From the NCBI GenBank assembly GCA_014649555.1, contig BMTG01000003.1:554694-618693 (forward strand): a stretch of DNA of 64,000 nt, in the 5' to 3' direction. The DNA is from Streptomyces globisporus. GTDB lineage: Bacteria; Actinomycetota; Actinomycetes; Streptomycetales; Streptomycetaceae. Within the stretch, counting starts at the first letter, position 1. Each line of letters begins with the position of its first letter. The position numbers and the translations under genes are program-made. Shown here piece by piece: positions 8,243 through 18,093 of the stretch. A model generated the notes under the pieces. The model saw nothing but the letters and a program-made list of their open reading frames with translations, was not told the DNA's origin and did no database searches.

Positions 8243-11200
8243 TCAGGCCGTGAAGCGGTACTGCCCCGAACCGATCGCGAAGACCGCGCAGCCGTCGTCC
8301 ATACGCAGGAAGCGGGCGCCGGGGTGGGTGACGTCCTCGGCCCGGGCGGCCGGGATCCAGACCTCGGCGGTGGTGTTCACGGGCAGGCCCACGGTCAGGT
8401 GGAAACGGCCCTTCTCCGTCTTCCACTCGGTGGTGACGGGGCCGTGGAGCGAGGCGAATCGGCCCCGGGCGCGGGTGATGCCGCCGCCGGGGCGGGGCCG
8501 CACGGTGACCTTGCGGAAGCCGGGGGCGGCGGGGGCGATGCCCGCGATGTGGGCGTACATCCACTCCCCGACCGAGCCGTACGCGTAGTGGTTGAAGGAG
8601 TTCATCCCGGCGTCCTGGAAGCTTCCGTCCGGCTTGATGGAGTCCCAGCGCTCCCACATGGTCGTGGCCCCGCGGTCGATCTGGTAGCCCCAGCTCGGGA
8701 AGGTCCGCTGGAGCAGCAGGCGGTACGCCACGTCCGTGTGCCCGGTGTCGGTGAGGACGGGGAGCAGGCGCGGGGTGCCGAGGAAGCCCGTGGACAGGTG
8801 CCAGTCCTTCGCCTCGATGAGGGCGAGGAGCCGGTCGGCTGCCGTGGTCCGCTCCTGTCCGGTCAGCAGGTCCATGGAGAGCGCGAGGACGTACGCGGTC
8901 TGGGTGTCGCCCTTCACCCGGCCGCCGTCGGTGACGTAGGCGGTACGGAAGGCGTCGCGGATCTCCGCGAACAGTGCGGTGTACGGGGCCGGGTCCTTGC
9001 CCAGGACCCGGGCGGTACGGGCCACGAGGTCGGCGCTGTGGGCGTAGTAGGCGGTGGCGATGACGTCCTTGGGGGTGTCGTCGGCGATGTTCAGCCAGTC
9101 ACCGTAGCCGGTGGCGGGCCGCAGCCGTCCGGTGCTGTTCTTCTCCAGGTAGTCGAGCCACTTCAGCATCGAGGGCCAGGCCCGCTCCAGCACCTGGGTG
9201 TCGCCGTACGCCTGGTGGAGGGCCCAGGGGACGGTGACGCCGGCGTCGCCCCAGCCGGCCGAGCCCGCGCCGAGGCCGTCGACGTGGGGTGCGACGTCCG
9301 TGAAGGCCCCGTCGGTGGTCTGGTCGTCCTGGAGGTCGCTCAGCCACTTGGAGAGGAAGCGGGCCGACTCCATCGCGTACGCCGCGGTGGGCGCGAAGAC
9401 GTTGATGTCGCCGGTCCAGCCGAGGCGTTCGTCGCGGGCGGGGGTGTCGGTGGGGATGGAGAGGAAGTTGCCGCGCAGACCCCAGGTGATGTTGCTGTGG
9501 AGCTGGTTGAGCATCGGGACGTTCGTCTCGAACTCCATGGTGAGCGGCGCGTCGGTGTGGATCACCCGCCCGACGATCGCGTCGAGGGGCGGCTTGCCGG
9601 GGTAGCCGGTCACCTCGACGTAGCGGAATCCGTGGAAGGTGAAGCGCGGCTCGTACGTCTCCCGGCCGCCGCCCTTCAGGGTGTAGTGGTCGGTCGCGGC
9701 GGCGGTACGGAGGTTGGTGGTGTAGACGGTACCGTCCGGGTTCAGCACCTCGGCGTGGCGCAGCCTTACCGTGGTGCCGGCCCGGCCGGTGACCCGTAGA
9801 CGGGCGGTGCCGACCATGTTCTGGCCGAGGTCGAAGACGAAGACGCCGGGGCGGGGTTCGGTGATCTTCCGGGCCTTGAGCTCCTGGATGACGCGGCAGG
9901 GCCCGTCCGGCTCGGCGACCAGTTCGCCGGTGACCTCCTCCTCGGCGGGCACGGCCTTGGCCCAGGCGGAGTCGTCGAAGCCGGAGCGGAGCCAGCCGTC
10001 GGTCTCCAGGCGGGCGTCGTAGTTCTCGCCGGTGAGGAGGTCCGCCAGGGTGAGGGGTCCTGTGGCGGCCCGCCAGTCGGTACCGGACAGCACCCGTTCG
10101 GTGGTGCCGTCCCGGTAGGTCACCTCCAACTGGCCCAGGAAGGCGGGGTGTTCGCCGTACTGATGCGGGCCGAACATCCCCACGTTGCCCGCGTACCACC
10201 CCGTCGCCAGCTCCACGCCGAGGGTGTTGGCCCCGGAGGTGAGCAGTTCGGTGACGTCGTGCGTCTGGTACTGGATGCGTTGGGCGTAGTCCGTCCAGCC
10301 GGGCGCGAGGCGGTCCGTCCCGACCTTCTTGCCGTTGAGGTGGGCCTCGTACAGGCCGAGGGCCGTGGAGTGGAGCCGGGCCCGTGCGACGGGCTTGCGG
10401 CGCAGCCGGAACTCGTGGCGCAGCTGGGCGACGGGGGCGTAGGCGGCGGCGACCTCGCCCCAGGGGCCCGCGCCCCACGGGGCGAGGACCTTGGCTGCGG
10501 GCCAGGCGCCGTCGTCGTAGTCCAACGCCTTCCAGTCGACCGTGGGTTCGGCGTCGGCGGCCTTCCAGCCGTCGCCGGTCGTGACGGTCCGCGCCCCGTC
10601 GGCGGTGGTCAGCTCCAGGACCCCGAGCAGTCCGGCGGGGCCGGTGACCTCGTTGGTCGCGGCGACGGCGAGGACATGGCGGCCGGGGGCCAGCCGTTCG
10701 GTGACGTCGGTGACCGAGGGGCGGCTCCAGGCCCGGGCGACCTCGTCCGGTTCGGCCCGCGCCACCTCCGTACCGTCGAGGTGGGCGACGTACCCGTCGT
10801 CGGCGGTGAGCACGAGGCGGGCCCGGGTCACCCCGGCCGGTACGTCGAACGCGCCCCGGAACCAGCGGGTCGCGGCGGGGGCGCTGGTCGCCGGGTCGCC
10901 CTCCGGGAACCAGATCCAGGAGCCCTCGTCCAGGGCGGGTGCGCCGACAAGGGCGGCCGGGGCGCCGATCCAGCGGGCGGACCAGTCCGAGGCCTCGGTG
11001 AGTCCGGTCTCCCACCAGGCGGGCTCGGACCAGCCCGAGACCCGGCCTTCGTCGTCCCAGACCCGCACGGTCCAGTAGTAGCGGGTACGGGAGCGCAACT
11101 CCGGCCCGCCGTAGAGGACTTGCGTGGAATCGGTGGACTCGACCTTGCCGCTGTCCCACACGTCGGGCCGTTCCAGGGCGCGTTCGCTCAGCGCGACACG

Positions 11201-11443
11201 GATCTGGTACGCGCTCTGCGTGCGGCCCGGCACGGTGGCGGTGAGCGGCCAGCCGAGGCGCGGGCGGGCGGCGCCGAGGCCGAGCGGGTTCTTCACGTAC
11301 TCGGCGGTCGAGCCGCCCACCCGAAGGCCCTTGGCACCTGGCACGCCGCGTTCCGCGGCCTGTGCGGGTGGGATGGCTCCGGCGATGAGGGTGGTTCCCA
11401 GGGCGGTGGCGGTCGTGCTGAGCAGTCGTCGTCGGCTGATCAC
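8243..11443 (-). CDS. Secreted alpha-L-rhamnosidase, GH78
   Basis: A 1066-aa exported enzyme that removes terminal alpha-L-rhamnose from plant glycosides or polysaccharides. The N-terminus MISRRRLLSTTATALG is a twin-arginine-type signal, with likely cleavage after AQA. Next come the beta-sandwich domains of GH78 (for example SGWSEPAWWETGL). The (alpha/alpha)6 catalytic barrel follows, with the family motif DTPARDERLGWTGDINVF containing the general-acid region, and TTMWERWDS further on. A beta-sandwich C-terminal domain ends the protein. It is the last gene of the minus-strand rhamnose operon, 54 bp after rhaB, and supplies the sugar that the importer and catabolic enzymes use. Confidence 0.95.
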   Translation of the reverse strand: MISRRRLLSTTATALGTTLIAGAIPPAQAAERGVPGAKGLRVGGSTAEYVKNPLGLGAARPRLGWPLTATVPGRTQSAYQIRVALSERALERPDVWDSGKVESTDSTQVLYGGPELRSRTRYYWTVRVWDDEGRVSGWSEPAWWETGLTEASDWSARWIGAPAALVGAPALDEGSWIWFPEGDPATSAPAATRWFRGAFDVPAGVTRARLVLTADDGYVAHLDGTEVARAEPDEVARAWSRPSVTDVTERLAPGRHVLAVAATNEVTGPAGLLGVLELTTADGARTVTTGDGWKAADAEPTVDWKALDYDDGAWPAAKVLAPWGAGPWGEVAAAYAPVAQLRHEFRLRRKPVARARLHSTALGLYEAHLNGKKVGTDRLAPGWTDYAQRIQYQTHDVTELLTSGANTLGVELATGWYAGNVGMFGPHQYGEHPAFLGQLEVTYRDGTTERVLSGTDWRAATGPLTLADLLTGENYDARLETDGWLRSGFDDSAWAKAVPAEEEVTGELVAEPDGPCRVIQELKARKITEPRPGVFVFDLGQNMVGTARLRVTGRAGTTVRLRHAEVLNPDGTVYTTNLRTAAATDHYTLKGGGRETYEPRFTFHGFRYVEVTGYPGKPPLDAIVGRVIHTDAPLTMEFETNVPMLNQLHSNITWGLRGNFLSIPTDTPARDERLGWTGDINVFAPTAAYAMESARFLSKWLSDLQDDQTTDGAFTDVAPHVDGLGAGSAGWGDAGVTVPWALHQAYGDTQVLERAWPSMLKWLDYLEKNSTGRLRPATGYGDWLNIADDTPKDVIATAYYAHSADLVARTARVLGKDPAPYTALFAEIRDAFRTAYVTDGGRVKGDTQTAYVLALSMDLLTGQERTTAADRLLALIEAKDWHLSTGFLGTPRLLPVLTDTGHTDVAYRLLLQRTFPSWGYQIDRGATTMWERWDSIKPDGSFQDAGMNSFNHYAYGSVGEWMYAHIAGIAPAAPGFRKVTVRPRPGGGITRARGRFASLHGPVTTEWKTEKGRFHLTVGLPVNTTAEVWIPAARAEDVTHPGARFLRMDDGCAVFAIGSGQYRFTA

Positions 11444-11497
11444 ACTCGGCTCCGATTCGGCGAGGGGAAGGGGGATGGGGGCAGGGAATGCGGTCGG

Positions 11498-12967
11498 TCA
11501 GGCAGGCAGGGGGCGGGCGTCTTCGGTGCGGCGCGCCGCCGCCTCCCAGGCCGTCGGGTCACCCGACGGCTCGTAGCGGGTCAAGGGCTGGGTGCGGGCG
11601 ATGAGTTCGCGGGTGGAGGCCAGGTCACCGGGCAGGCCGTGGGCCCGCGCCTGGACGAGGACGTTGCCGAACGCGGCCGCTTCGGCGGGGCCCGCGACCA
11701 CGGGCACCCCGCAGGCGTCGGCGGTGAGTTGGCAGAGCAGCGCGTTGCGCGCCCCGCCGCCGACGAGGTGCACGACGTCGGCCTCGCGGTCGGCCAGGTG
11801 CTGCGCCTCGCGGATCGCCCGCCGGTGGGCCAGGGCCAGCGAGTCGATGACGCAGCGCGTGATCTCCGCCCGGCTGTGGGGCACCGGCCCGCCGGTCGCC
11901 CGGCAGGCGGCCGCGATCCGCCCGGGCACGTCTCCGGGGGCCAAAAACTCGGGTGCGGCGGCATCCACCACGTACCGCAGAGCGGGCATGCGGGCGGCTT
12001 CGGCCAGCAGAGGGGTGACGTCGGTCAGCTCCCAGGTGCGCATGCACTCCTGGAGGAGCCACAGGCCCATGATGTTGCGCAGGAAGCGGACGGTGCCGTC
12101 GATGCCCAGTTCGTTGGTGAAGTTCGCGGCGCGGCTCGCCCCGGTGGTGACGGGCGCGTCGAGTTCGAGGCCGGCCAGCGACCAGGTTCCGGTGCAGAGG
12201 TAGGCGAACCGCTCCCCCCGTCCGGCGGGGACAGCGGCGACGGCGGACGCGGTGTCGTGCGAGCCGACGGCCGTCACCGGTACGGGCCCGGGTCGCCCGG
12301 TCCGTTCCTGGACGGCGGGGAGCAGCGTGCCCGCCGGGTCACCGGGCCGGCGCAGCGGGGCCAAGAGAGCGAGGTCGATGCCGAGGCGGTCGGCCAGGGG
12401 GCGGTTCCAGTCGCCGGTGCGCGGGTCGATGAGCTGGGTGGTCGAGGCGTTGGTCAGCTCGGTGCCCTGCTCCCCCGTGAGCCAGTACGCTATCAGATCG
12501 GGGATCAACAACAGACGCCTGGCCGACGCAAGTTGGGGTGTTCCCTGTGCTGCCACGAGTTGGTAGAGCGTGTTGAACGGGGCGTACTGGATTCCGGTCA
12601 CCCGGTAGAGGTCGTCGGGTGGGACCGTGGCCCACACCCGCTCCGGGACGCCTTCGGTGCGCCGATCCCGGTAGTGGACAGGGTTGCCGAGCAGGGACCC
12701 GTCGGCGGCGAGGAGCCCGTAGTCCACCGCCCAGCTGTCGATACCCACTGAGTCGACCGGGCCCGCCGCGCGCAGCCCGTCGAGCACTCCCCCGTACAGG
12801 CCGAGGATGTCCCAGCGCAGGCCCTCCGGCAGGTGCACGGGCCGGTTGGGGAAGCGGTGGGCCTCGGTGAGGCGCAGGGTGTCGGGGCCCACGCGGCCGG
12901 CCATGACCCGCCCGCTGGACGCGCCGAGGTCGACGGCCGCGAAGGTCTTCGCACCGGCGGCGCTCAT
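11498..12967 (-). CDS. rhaB: Rhamnulokinase
   Basis: A 489-aa FGGY-family sugar kinase that phosphorylates L-rhamnulose to L-rhamnulose-1-phosphate. Motifs include the N-terminal phosphate loop AAVDLGASSGRVMAG, DSWAVDYGLL, GSHDTASAV with the catalytic Asp region, and the C-terminal nucleotide motif VGGGARNALLCQLTAD. The ATG at 12967 overlaps the stop of the upstream aldolase/dehydrogenase gene by 4 bp (ATGA), which fixes the start and indicates translational coupling. It is the third step-gene of the operon. Confidence 0.93.
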   Translation of the reverse strand: MSAAGAKTFAAVDLGASSGRVMAGRVGPDTLRLTEAHRFPNRPVHLPEGLRWDILGLYGGVLDGLRAAGPVDSVGIDSWAVDYGLLAADGSLLGNPVHYRDRRTEGVPERVWATVPPDDLYRVTGIQYAPFNTLYQLVAAQGTPQLASARRLLLIPDLIAYWLTGEQGTELTNASTTQLIDPRTGDWNRPLADRLGIDLALLAPLRRPGDPAGTLLPAVQERTGRPGPVPVTAVGSHDTASAVAAVPAGRGERFAYLCTGTWSLAGLELDAPVTTGASRAANFTNELGIDGTVRFLRNIMGLWLLQECMRTWELTDVTPLLAEAARMPALRYVVDAAAPEFLAPGDVPGRIAAACRATGGPVPHSRAEITRCVIDSLALAHRRAIREAQHLADREADVVHLVGGGARNALLCQLTADACGVPVVAGPAEAAAFGNVLVQARAHGLPGDLASTRELIARTQPLTRYEPSGDPTAWEAAARRTEDARPLPA

Positions 12968-15003
12968 CGAAGGAAGGCCCCGGCGACCCCGGCGTCGACC
13001 GGGATGTGCAGGCCGGTGGTGTGGGTCAACTCGCCCCCGGTGAGTGCGAAGACGGCGTTGGCGACATGTTCGGGCAGCACCTCCCGCTTGAGGAGGGTGC
13101 GTTGGGCGTAGAACTCGCCGAGCTTCTCCTCCTCGATCCCGTACGTCGCGGCGCGCTGCGCACCCCATCCGCCGGCGAAGATGCCGGAGCCGCGCACCAC
13201 ACCGTCCGGGTTGACACCGTTGACGCGGATGCCGTCGCCGCCCAGCTCTGCCGCCAGCAGCCGCACCTGGTGGGCCTGGTCGGCCTTGGCGGCGGAGTAG
13301 GCCACATTGTTGGGACCGGCGAAGACCGCGTTCTTCGAGGCGATGTAGACGAGGTCGCCGCCGAGGCCCTGGGCCCGCATGACCCGCGCGGCCTCGCGGG
13401 CGACGAGGAAGGAACCCCGGGCCATGACGGCGTGCTGGAGGTCCCAGTCCCGGACCGTGGTCTCGGCCAGCGGCTTGGAGATGGAGATGCCGGCGTTGTT
13501 GACCACCAGGTCGACGCCGCCGAAGGCGAGTGCGGCCGCCGCGAAGGCGCCGGCCACCTGGTCCTCGCTGGTGACGTCGGCGGTGACGGCCACCGCCCGG
13601 TCGGGGCCGCCCAGTTCCTCGGCGACGGCGGCCCCGCTCGCCGCGTCCAGGTCGGCGACGACCACGCAGGCACCCTCCGCGACGAGGCGGCGTGCGATGG
13701 CTTTGCCGATGCCGCTGCCCGCGCCGGTCACCAGGGCGACCCGGGTGGCGAGCGCCTTGGGCCGCGGTATCCGCCGGAGCTTGGCCTCCTCCAGGGCCCA
13801 GTACTCGATGCGGAACTTCTCCGACTCCTCGATCGGGGCATAGGAGGAGACGGCTTCCGCGCCGCGCATCACGTTGATCGCGTTGAGGTAGAACTCCCCC
13901 GCCACGCGGGCCGTCTGTTTGTCCTTGCCGAAGCTGAACATCCCCACCCCGGGGATCAGCACGATCGCCGGGTCCGCGCCCCGCATCGGAGGCGATCCGG
14001 GCTCCGCGTGCCGGGTGTAGTAGGCGGCGTACTCCTCCCGGTAGACGGTGTGCAGTTCGTCCAAGCGGGATATGGCTTCGGTGAGTTCAACGGTCGGAGG
14101 CAGGTCGAGGACCAGGGGCCTGACCTTCGTCCGCAGGAAGTGGTCCGGGCAGGAAGTGCCGAGGGCCGCGAGCCTCGGGTGCTCGGCGCGGGCGAGGAAG
14201 TCCAGCACGGCGTCGGAGTCGTCGAAGTGGCCGACCTGGGGGTGGTCCCGGGAGGCGAGGGCGCGTACGTACGGGGCGAGGGCGGCGGCCCGTGCCCGGC
14301 GATCGGCCTCGGGCAGCGCCTCGTACCCCTTGATGACCGGTCCGAACGGCTCGGGCCTGCCCTGCTCGGCAAGGAAGGTCTCGGCGGTGCGGATGATGCG
14401 GAGCGCGTTGGCCTCGCACTCCTCGGACGTCGCGCCCCAGGCGGTGATGCCGTGGCCGCCGAGGACGCAGCCGATGGCTTCGGGGTTGGCCGCCTGCACC
14501 GCGGCGATGTCCAGGCCGAGCTGGAATCCGGGGCGCCGCCAGGGGACCCAGGCGACGGTGTCGCCGAAGCAGTCGGCGGTGAGCTTCTCCCCGTCGGCGG
14601 CGCAGGCGAGCGCGATGCCGGAGTCGGGGTGCAGATGGTCGACGTGCGGGGCGTCGACGAGCCCGTGCATGGCGGTGTCGATGGAGGGGGCGGCGGCGCC
14701 CTTGCCGTGCAGGCAGTAGTCGAAGGCGGCGACCATCTCGTCCTCGCGCTCCTCGCCCTCGTGGACGCCGCGCAGGGCGCGGAGGCGGTCGAGGCGGAGG
14801 ACGGCGAGCCCTTCGGCGGTGAGGGTGCCGAGGTCGCCGCCGGAGCCCTTGACCCACATCAGCTCGACGTCGTCGCCGGTGACCGGGTCGGGCGCGACGC
14901 CCTTGGCGGAGGCGTTGCCGCCTGCGTAGTTCGTGTTGCGGGGGTCGGAGCCGAGCCGGTGGGAGCGGGCCAGGAGTGCTGCGGCTTCGGGGTGGAGTGC
15001 CAT
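12964..15003 (-). CDS. rhaEW: Bifunctional L-rhamnulose-1-phosphate aldolase / L-lactaldehyde dehydrogenase
   Basis: A 679-aa fusion. Residues 1 to about 420 form a class II aldolase/adducin domain with metal-binding histidines in HGLVDAPHVDHLHPDS. From about residue 425 a short-chain dehydrogenase follows (ALVTGAGSGIGKAIARRL, NNAGIS, YSAAK). The first domain splits rhamnulose-1-phosphate into DHAP and L-lactaldehyde; the second oxidises the lactaldehyde with NAD. This is the known RhaEW arrangement of Gram-positive bacteria. The ATG at 15003 was chosen because the homologous sequence begins there (MALHPEAAALL) and the longer frame upstream is low-complexity Arg/Pro. It lies between rhaI and rhaB in the operon. 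Confidence 0.92.
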   Translation of the reverse strand: MALHPEAAALLARSHRLGSDPRNTNYAGGNASAKGVAPDPVTGDDVELMWVKGSGGDLGTLTAEGLAVLRLDRLRALRGVHEGEEREDEMVAAFDYCLHGKGAAAPSIDTAMHGLVDAPHVDHLHPDSGIALACAADGEKLTADCFGDTVAWVPWRRPGFQLGLDIAAVQAANPEAIGCVLGGHGITAWGATSEECEANALRIIRTAETFLAEQGRPEPFGPVIKGYEALPEADRRARAAALAPYVRALASRDHPQVGHFDDSDAVLDFLARAEHPRLAALGTSCPDHFLRTKVRPLVLDLPPTVELTEAISRLDELHTVYREEYAAYYTRHAEPGSPPMRGADPAIVLIPGVGMFSFGKDKQTARVAGEFYLNAINVMRGAEAVSSYAPIEESEKFRIEYWALEEAKLRRIPRPKALATRVALVTGAGSGIGKAIARRLVAEGACVVVADLDAASGAAVAEELGGPDRAVAVTADVTSEDQVAGAFAAAALAFGGVDLVVNNAGISISKPLAETTVRDWDLQHAVMARGSFLVAREAARVMRAQGLGGDLVYIASKNAVFAGPNNVAYSAAKADQAHQVRLLAAELGGDGIRVNGVNPDGVVRGSGIFAGGWGAQRAATYGIEEEKLGEFYAQRTLLKREVLPEHVANAVFALTGGELTHTTGLHIPVDAGVAGAFLR

Positions 15004-15154
15004 GGGGTTCCTCGGTGTCCTTCGCGAAGGGAGGGGCGGGGGTTCGGGTGCGGCGGGCGGTAGGCGCGTGCGGAACCCGGCTGCGGCGGTCGGTTCGGCG
15101 GGGCGTAGGCGAGTCAGCGCGCCACGGGTCGGCGTGCGCTGGTCCCGGGACGGC

Positions 15155-16315
15155 CTACGCCCCCCACCCCGCCTGCTGCCCGCCGACCCGCCCCTCGGCG
15201 GTCTTCGTCGCCCAGCCGGAGCGCCGGTAGGCGGCCATCGGGTCGCCGTCGAGGCCCTGTTCCTCACGGACCTCGGCGAGCAGGGGGCGTACGTCGGTGT
15301 TGTAGGCGTCCATCAGCACGGCGTTGGCCTCCAGGACGTCCCCCGTGCGCTGGGCATCGGCCAGGGCCGCGCGGTCCACGAGGAGCGCCTTCGCGGTGGC
15401 CTCCTGGACGTTCATCACCGAGCGGATGATCGCGGGGATCTTCTCCTCGATGTTGTGGCACTGGTCGAGCATGAAGGCGACGTCCGCGGTGAGCCCGCCG
15501 CCGCGGACGACCTCGTACATGATGCGGAAGAGCTGGAAGGGGTCGGCCGCCCCGACCATGAGGTCGTCGTCGGCGTAGAAGCGGGAGTTGAAGTCGAACC
15601 CGCCGAGCCGGCCCTCGCGCAGCAGGGTCGCGACGATGAACTCGATGTTGGTGCCCGGCGCGTGGTGCCCGGTGTCCACGACGACCCGGGCCTTCGGGCC
15701 CAGCTTGAGGCAGTGGACGTAGGCCGTCCCCCAGTCCGGGACGTCGGTCGTGTAGAAGGCAGGCTCGAACAGCTTGTACTCCACGAGCATGCGCTGATCG
15801 TCGCCGAGCCGTTCGTAGACGGCGGCCAGCGCCTCGGCGAGCCGGTCCTGCCGCTCGTGGATGTCGTCCTGGCCGGGGTAGTTCGTGCCGTCCGCGAACC
15901 AGAGCTTGAGGTCCCGGGACCCCGTCGCGTCCATGATGTCGACGCAGGCCATCAGGTGGTCGAGGGCCTTGCGGCGGACGGCGGCCTCCGGGTGGCAGAC
16001 GCTCCCGAGCCGGTAGGCGTCGTCCTGGAAAGTGTTGGCGTTGATCGCCCCGACGGCCAGGCCCCGGTCACGGGCGTGCTCGGCGAGGGCCGCGTAGTCG
16101 TCGACCGTGTCCCAGGGAATATGGAGGGCGACGGTGGGTGCGGCTCCGGTGAACTCGTGCACCTTCGCCGCGTCGTCCAGCTTCTCCTGGGGGGTGCGGG
16201 GCACGCCGGGCCGGGCGAAGACCTTGAAGCGGGTCCCCGAATTCCCGTACGCCCAGGAGGGCGTCTCGATGGCCTGGGACATGAGGGCGGCCTTCACCGT
16301 GGCGTGCTCGGTCAC
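15155..16315 (-). CDS. rhaI: L-rhamnose isomerase
   Basis: A 386-aa TIM-barrel isomerase converting L-rhamnose to L-rhamnulose. Metal-site regions of the RhaI type are visible: LVEYKLFEPAFY, DTGHHAPGTNIEFIVA and FDFNSRFYADDD. The GTG at 16315 is chosen because CAGGAG stands 7 nt upstream and the protein then has the normal length; an in-frame ATG twelve codons later lacks a good ribosome binding site. It is the first gene of the minus-strand catabolic operon, followed by rhaEW after 151 bp. The operator-like palindrome at 16349-16368 lies just upstream. Confidence 0.93.
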   Translation of the reverse strand: MTEHATVKAALMSQAIETPSWAYGNSGTRFKVFARPGVPRTPQEKLDDAAKVHEFTGAAPTVALHIPWDTVDDYAALAEHARDRGLAVGAINANTFQDDAYRLGSVCHPEAAVRRKALDHLMACVDIMDATGSRDLKLWFADGTNYPGQDDIHERQDRLAEALAAVYERLGDDQRMLVEYKLFEPAFYTTDVPDWGTAYVHCLKLGPKARVVVDTGHHAPGTNIEFIVATLLREGRLGGFDFNSRFYADDDLMVGAADPFQLFRIMYEVVRGGGLTADVAFMLDQCHNIEEKIPAIIRSVMNVQEATAKALLVDRAALADAQRTGDVLEANAVLMDAYNTDVRPLLAEVREEQGLDGDPMAAYRRSGWATKTAEGRVGGQQAGWGA

Positions 16316-16348
16316 TTCGTCGCTCCTGTGACGTCGGCGTGAACGCGA

Positions 16349-16368
16349 ATGAATCTGAAACGATTCAT
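16349..16368. promoter_or_regulatory. LacI-type operator for the rhamnose catabolic operon
   Basis: A 20-bp perfect inverted repeat, ATGAATC-N6-GATTCAT, lies 33 bp upstream of rhaI. It includes the core TGAAACGATTCA (16356-16367). A second copy of the core pattern TGAAAC-N2-TTCA occurs at 16522-16533 next to the importer genes. The likely ligand is the LacI-family regulator at 21303-22328. Confidence 0.7.
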
Positions 16369-16521
16369 GCGGGTTGAAGGTAGGAGCGCCCCCGAGAGCT
16401 GTCAACCCTTCCGGCAGACCTGACGCCGTAGAACCTGACGATGGCAAGGGGCAGTTGAGAATTTCCGTTCCACCCCATTGACGCACCCAGAGGGACCTGC
16501 CTAACGTCCCGGCAACTCATT

Positions 16522-16533
16522 TGAAACCTTTCA
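16522..16533. promoter_or_regulatory. LacI-type operator for the rhamnose importer operon
   Basis: The palindrome TGAAACCTTTCA (arms TGAAA/TTTCA) lies 42 bp upstream of the importer ATPase start. It shares TGAAAC-N2-TTCA with the site near rhaI, so one repressor could control both divergent operons. Confidence 0.65.
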
Positions 16534-16575
16534 CGATGCCGTGAAGACGCCCTCCGTATCGTCGAGGAGCCACCG

Positions 16576-18093
16576 ATGACCCACCGGTCCGCCAAGGATC
16601 CGGCCCCCGTGCTGGCCCTGAGGGGCATCTCGAAGTCGTTCGGCGCCGTGCGCGCCCTGCGGGACGTGTCCCTCGACCTGTTCCCCGGCGAGGTCCACGC
16701 TCTCGCCGGGGAGAACGGCGCGGGCAAGTCGACCCTGATCAAGACGCTCGCTGGAGTGCACCGGCCCGACAGCGGCCAGGTTCTGCTGGACGGCGAGCCG
16801 GTCACCTTCCATGGTCCCGCCGACGCCCGCGACGCCGGTATCGCCGTCATCTACCAGGAGCCCACGCTCTTCCCCGACCTGTCGATCGCCGAGAACATCT
16901 TCATGGGCCGTCAGCCCCGCCGGGCGCTCGGACGCATCGACCACCGGGCCACCCGGACCGCCACGGCCGCCCTGATGCACCGGCTCGGCGTCGAGCTCGA
17001 CCCCGACCGCCCGGCGCGCGGCCTGTCCATCGCGGACCAGCAGATCGTCGAGATCGCCAAGGCCCTCTCCTTCGACGCCCGCGTCCTGATCATGGACGAG
17101 CCGACGGCCGCCCTGACCGGCAGCGAGGTGGCGCGCCTGTTCGGCGTGGTCCGGGCGCTGCGCGAGCAGGGGGCGGCCGTGCTGTTCATCTCGCACCGGC
17201 TGGAGGAGATCTTCCGTATCTGCGAACGCGTCACGACTCTGCGGGACGGCGCGCTGATCGCCGGCGAACCGCTGGCGGGCATGACCGAGGAGGATCTCGT
17301 CCGCCGGATGGTCGGCCGCGACCTGGACGAGCTGTATCCGAAGCAGCACGTGGAGGCGGGCGAGGTCGCCCTGAGCGTCCGGCGGCTCACCCGCGAGGGC
17401 GTGTTCACCGACGTCTCCTTCGATGTGCGGTGCGGCGAGATCGTCGGCATGGCGGGGCTGGTCGGCGCCGGGCGTACGGAGGTGGCGCGGACCGTCTTCG
17501 GTGTCGACCGGTGGGACGCGGGCGAGGTCGAGGTGGCCGGGCGGGCGCTCGTCAACGGCGCCCCGTCCGCCGCCATGGCCGCCGGACTCGCCCTGGTCCC
17601 GGAGGACCGGCGGGCCCAGGGCCTGGTGATGGGCATGTCCATCGAGCGGAACATCGGGCTGACCGGGCTGCGCGCCACCCGGCGGGCGGGGCTGATGGAC
17701 CGGGGTGCGGAGCGCAGCCGCTCGCTCGACTGGGCGGTCCGGCTCCAGGTGAAGTACGCCCGCATCGCGGATGCCGTCTCCACCCTGTCCGGCGGCAACC
17801 AGCAGAAGGTGGTGCTGGCCAAGTGGCTGGCGACCGGGCCTGCCGTGCTGATCGTCGACGAGCCGACGCGCGGCATCGACGTCGGCACCAAGGCGGAGGT
17901 GCACCGGCTGCTGAGCGCGCTGGCGGCGGACGGGGTGGCGGTGCTGATGATCTCCTCCGATCTGCCCGAGATCCTCGGCATGGCCGACCGGGTGCTGGTG
18001 ATGCACGAGGGCCGCCTCACCGCCGAGATCCCCCGTTCCGACGCCACCGAGGAGACCGTGATGGCCGCAGCCACCGGGAGGGCCGCCGCATGA
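16576..18093 (+). CDS. rhaT: Rhamnose ABC importer, ATP-binding protein (double ATPase)
   Basis: A 505-aa sugar ABC ATPase of the CUT2 (RbsA/XylG) type with two nucleotide-binding domains. Domain 1 has Walker [17 protein letters not shown] and Walker [12 protein letters not shown], with a degenerate signature ([12 protein letters not shown]). Domain 2 has the degenerate P-loop [15 protein letters not shown], the signature [16 protein letters not shown] and [13 protein letters not shown]. It energises import of a sugar. Because it is divergent from rhaI and shares operator-like sites with it, L-rhamnose is the inferred substrate. Its stop overlaps the next start (ATGA). Confidence 0.9.
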   Translation: MTHRSAKDPAPVLALRGISKSFGAVRALRDVSLDLFPGEVHALAGENGAGKSTLIKTLAGVHRPDSGQVLLDGEPVTFHGPADARDAGIAVIYQEPTLFPDLSIAENIFMGRQPRRALGRIDHRATRTATAALMHRLGVELDPDRPARGLSIADQQIVEIAKALSFDARVLIMDEPTAALTGSEVARLFGVVRALREQGAAVLFISHRLEEIFRICERVTTLRDGALIAGEPLAGMTEEDLVRRMVGRDLDELYPKQHVEAGEVALSVRRLTREGVFTDVSFDVRCGEIVGMAGLVGAGRTEVARTVFGVDRWDAGEVEVAGRALVNGAPSAAMAAGLALVPEDRRAQGLVMGMSIERNIGLTGLRATRRAGLMDRGAERSRSLDWAVRLQVKYARIADAVSTLSGGNQQKVVLAKWLATGPAVLIVDEPTRGIDVGTKAEVHRLLSALAADGVAVLMISSDLPEILGMADRVLVMHEGRLTAEIPRSDATEETVMAAATGRAAA

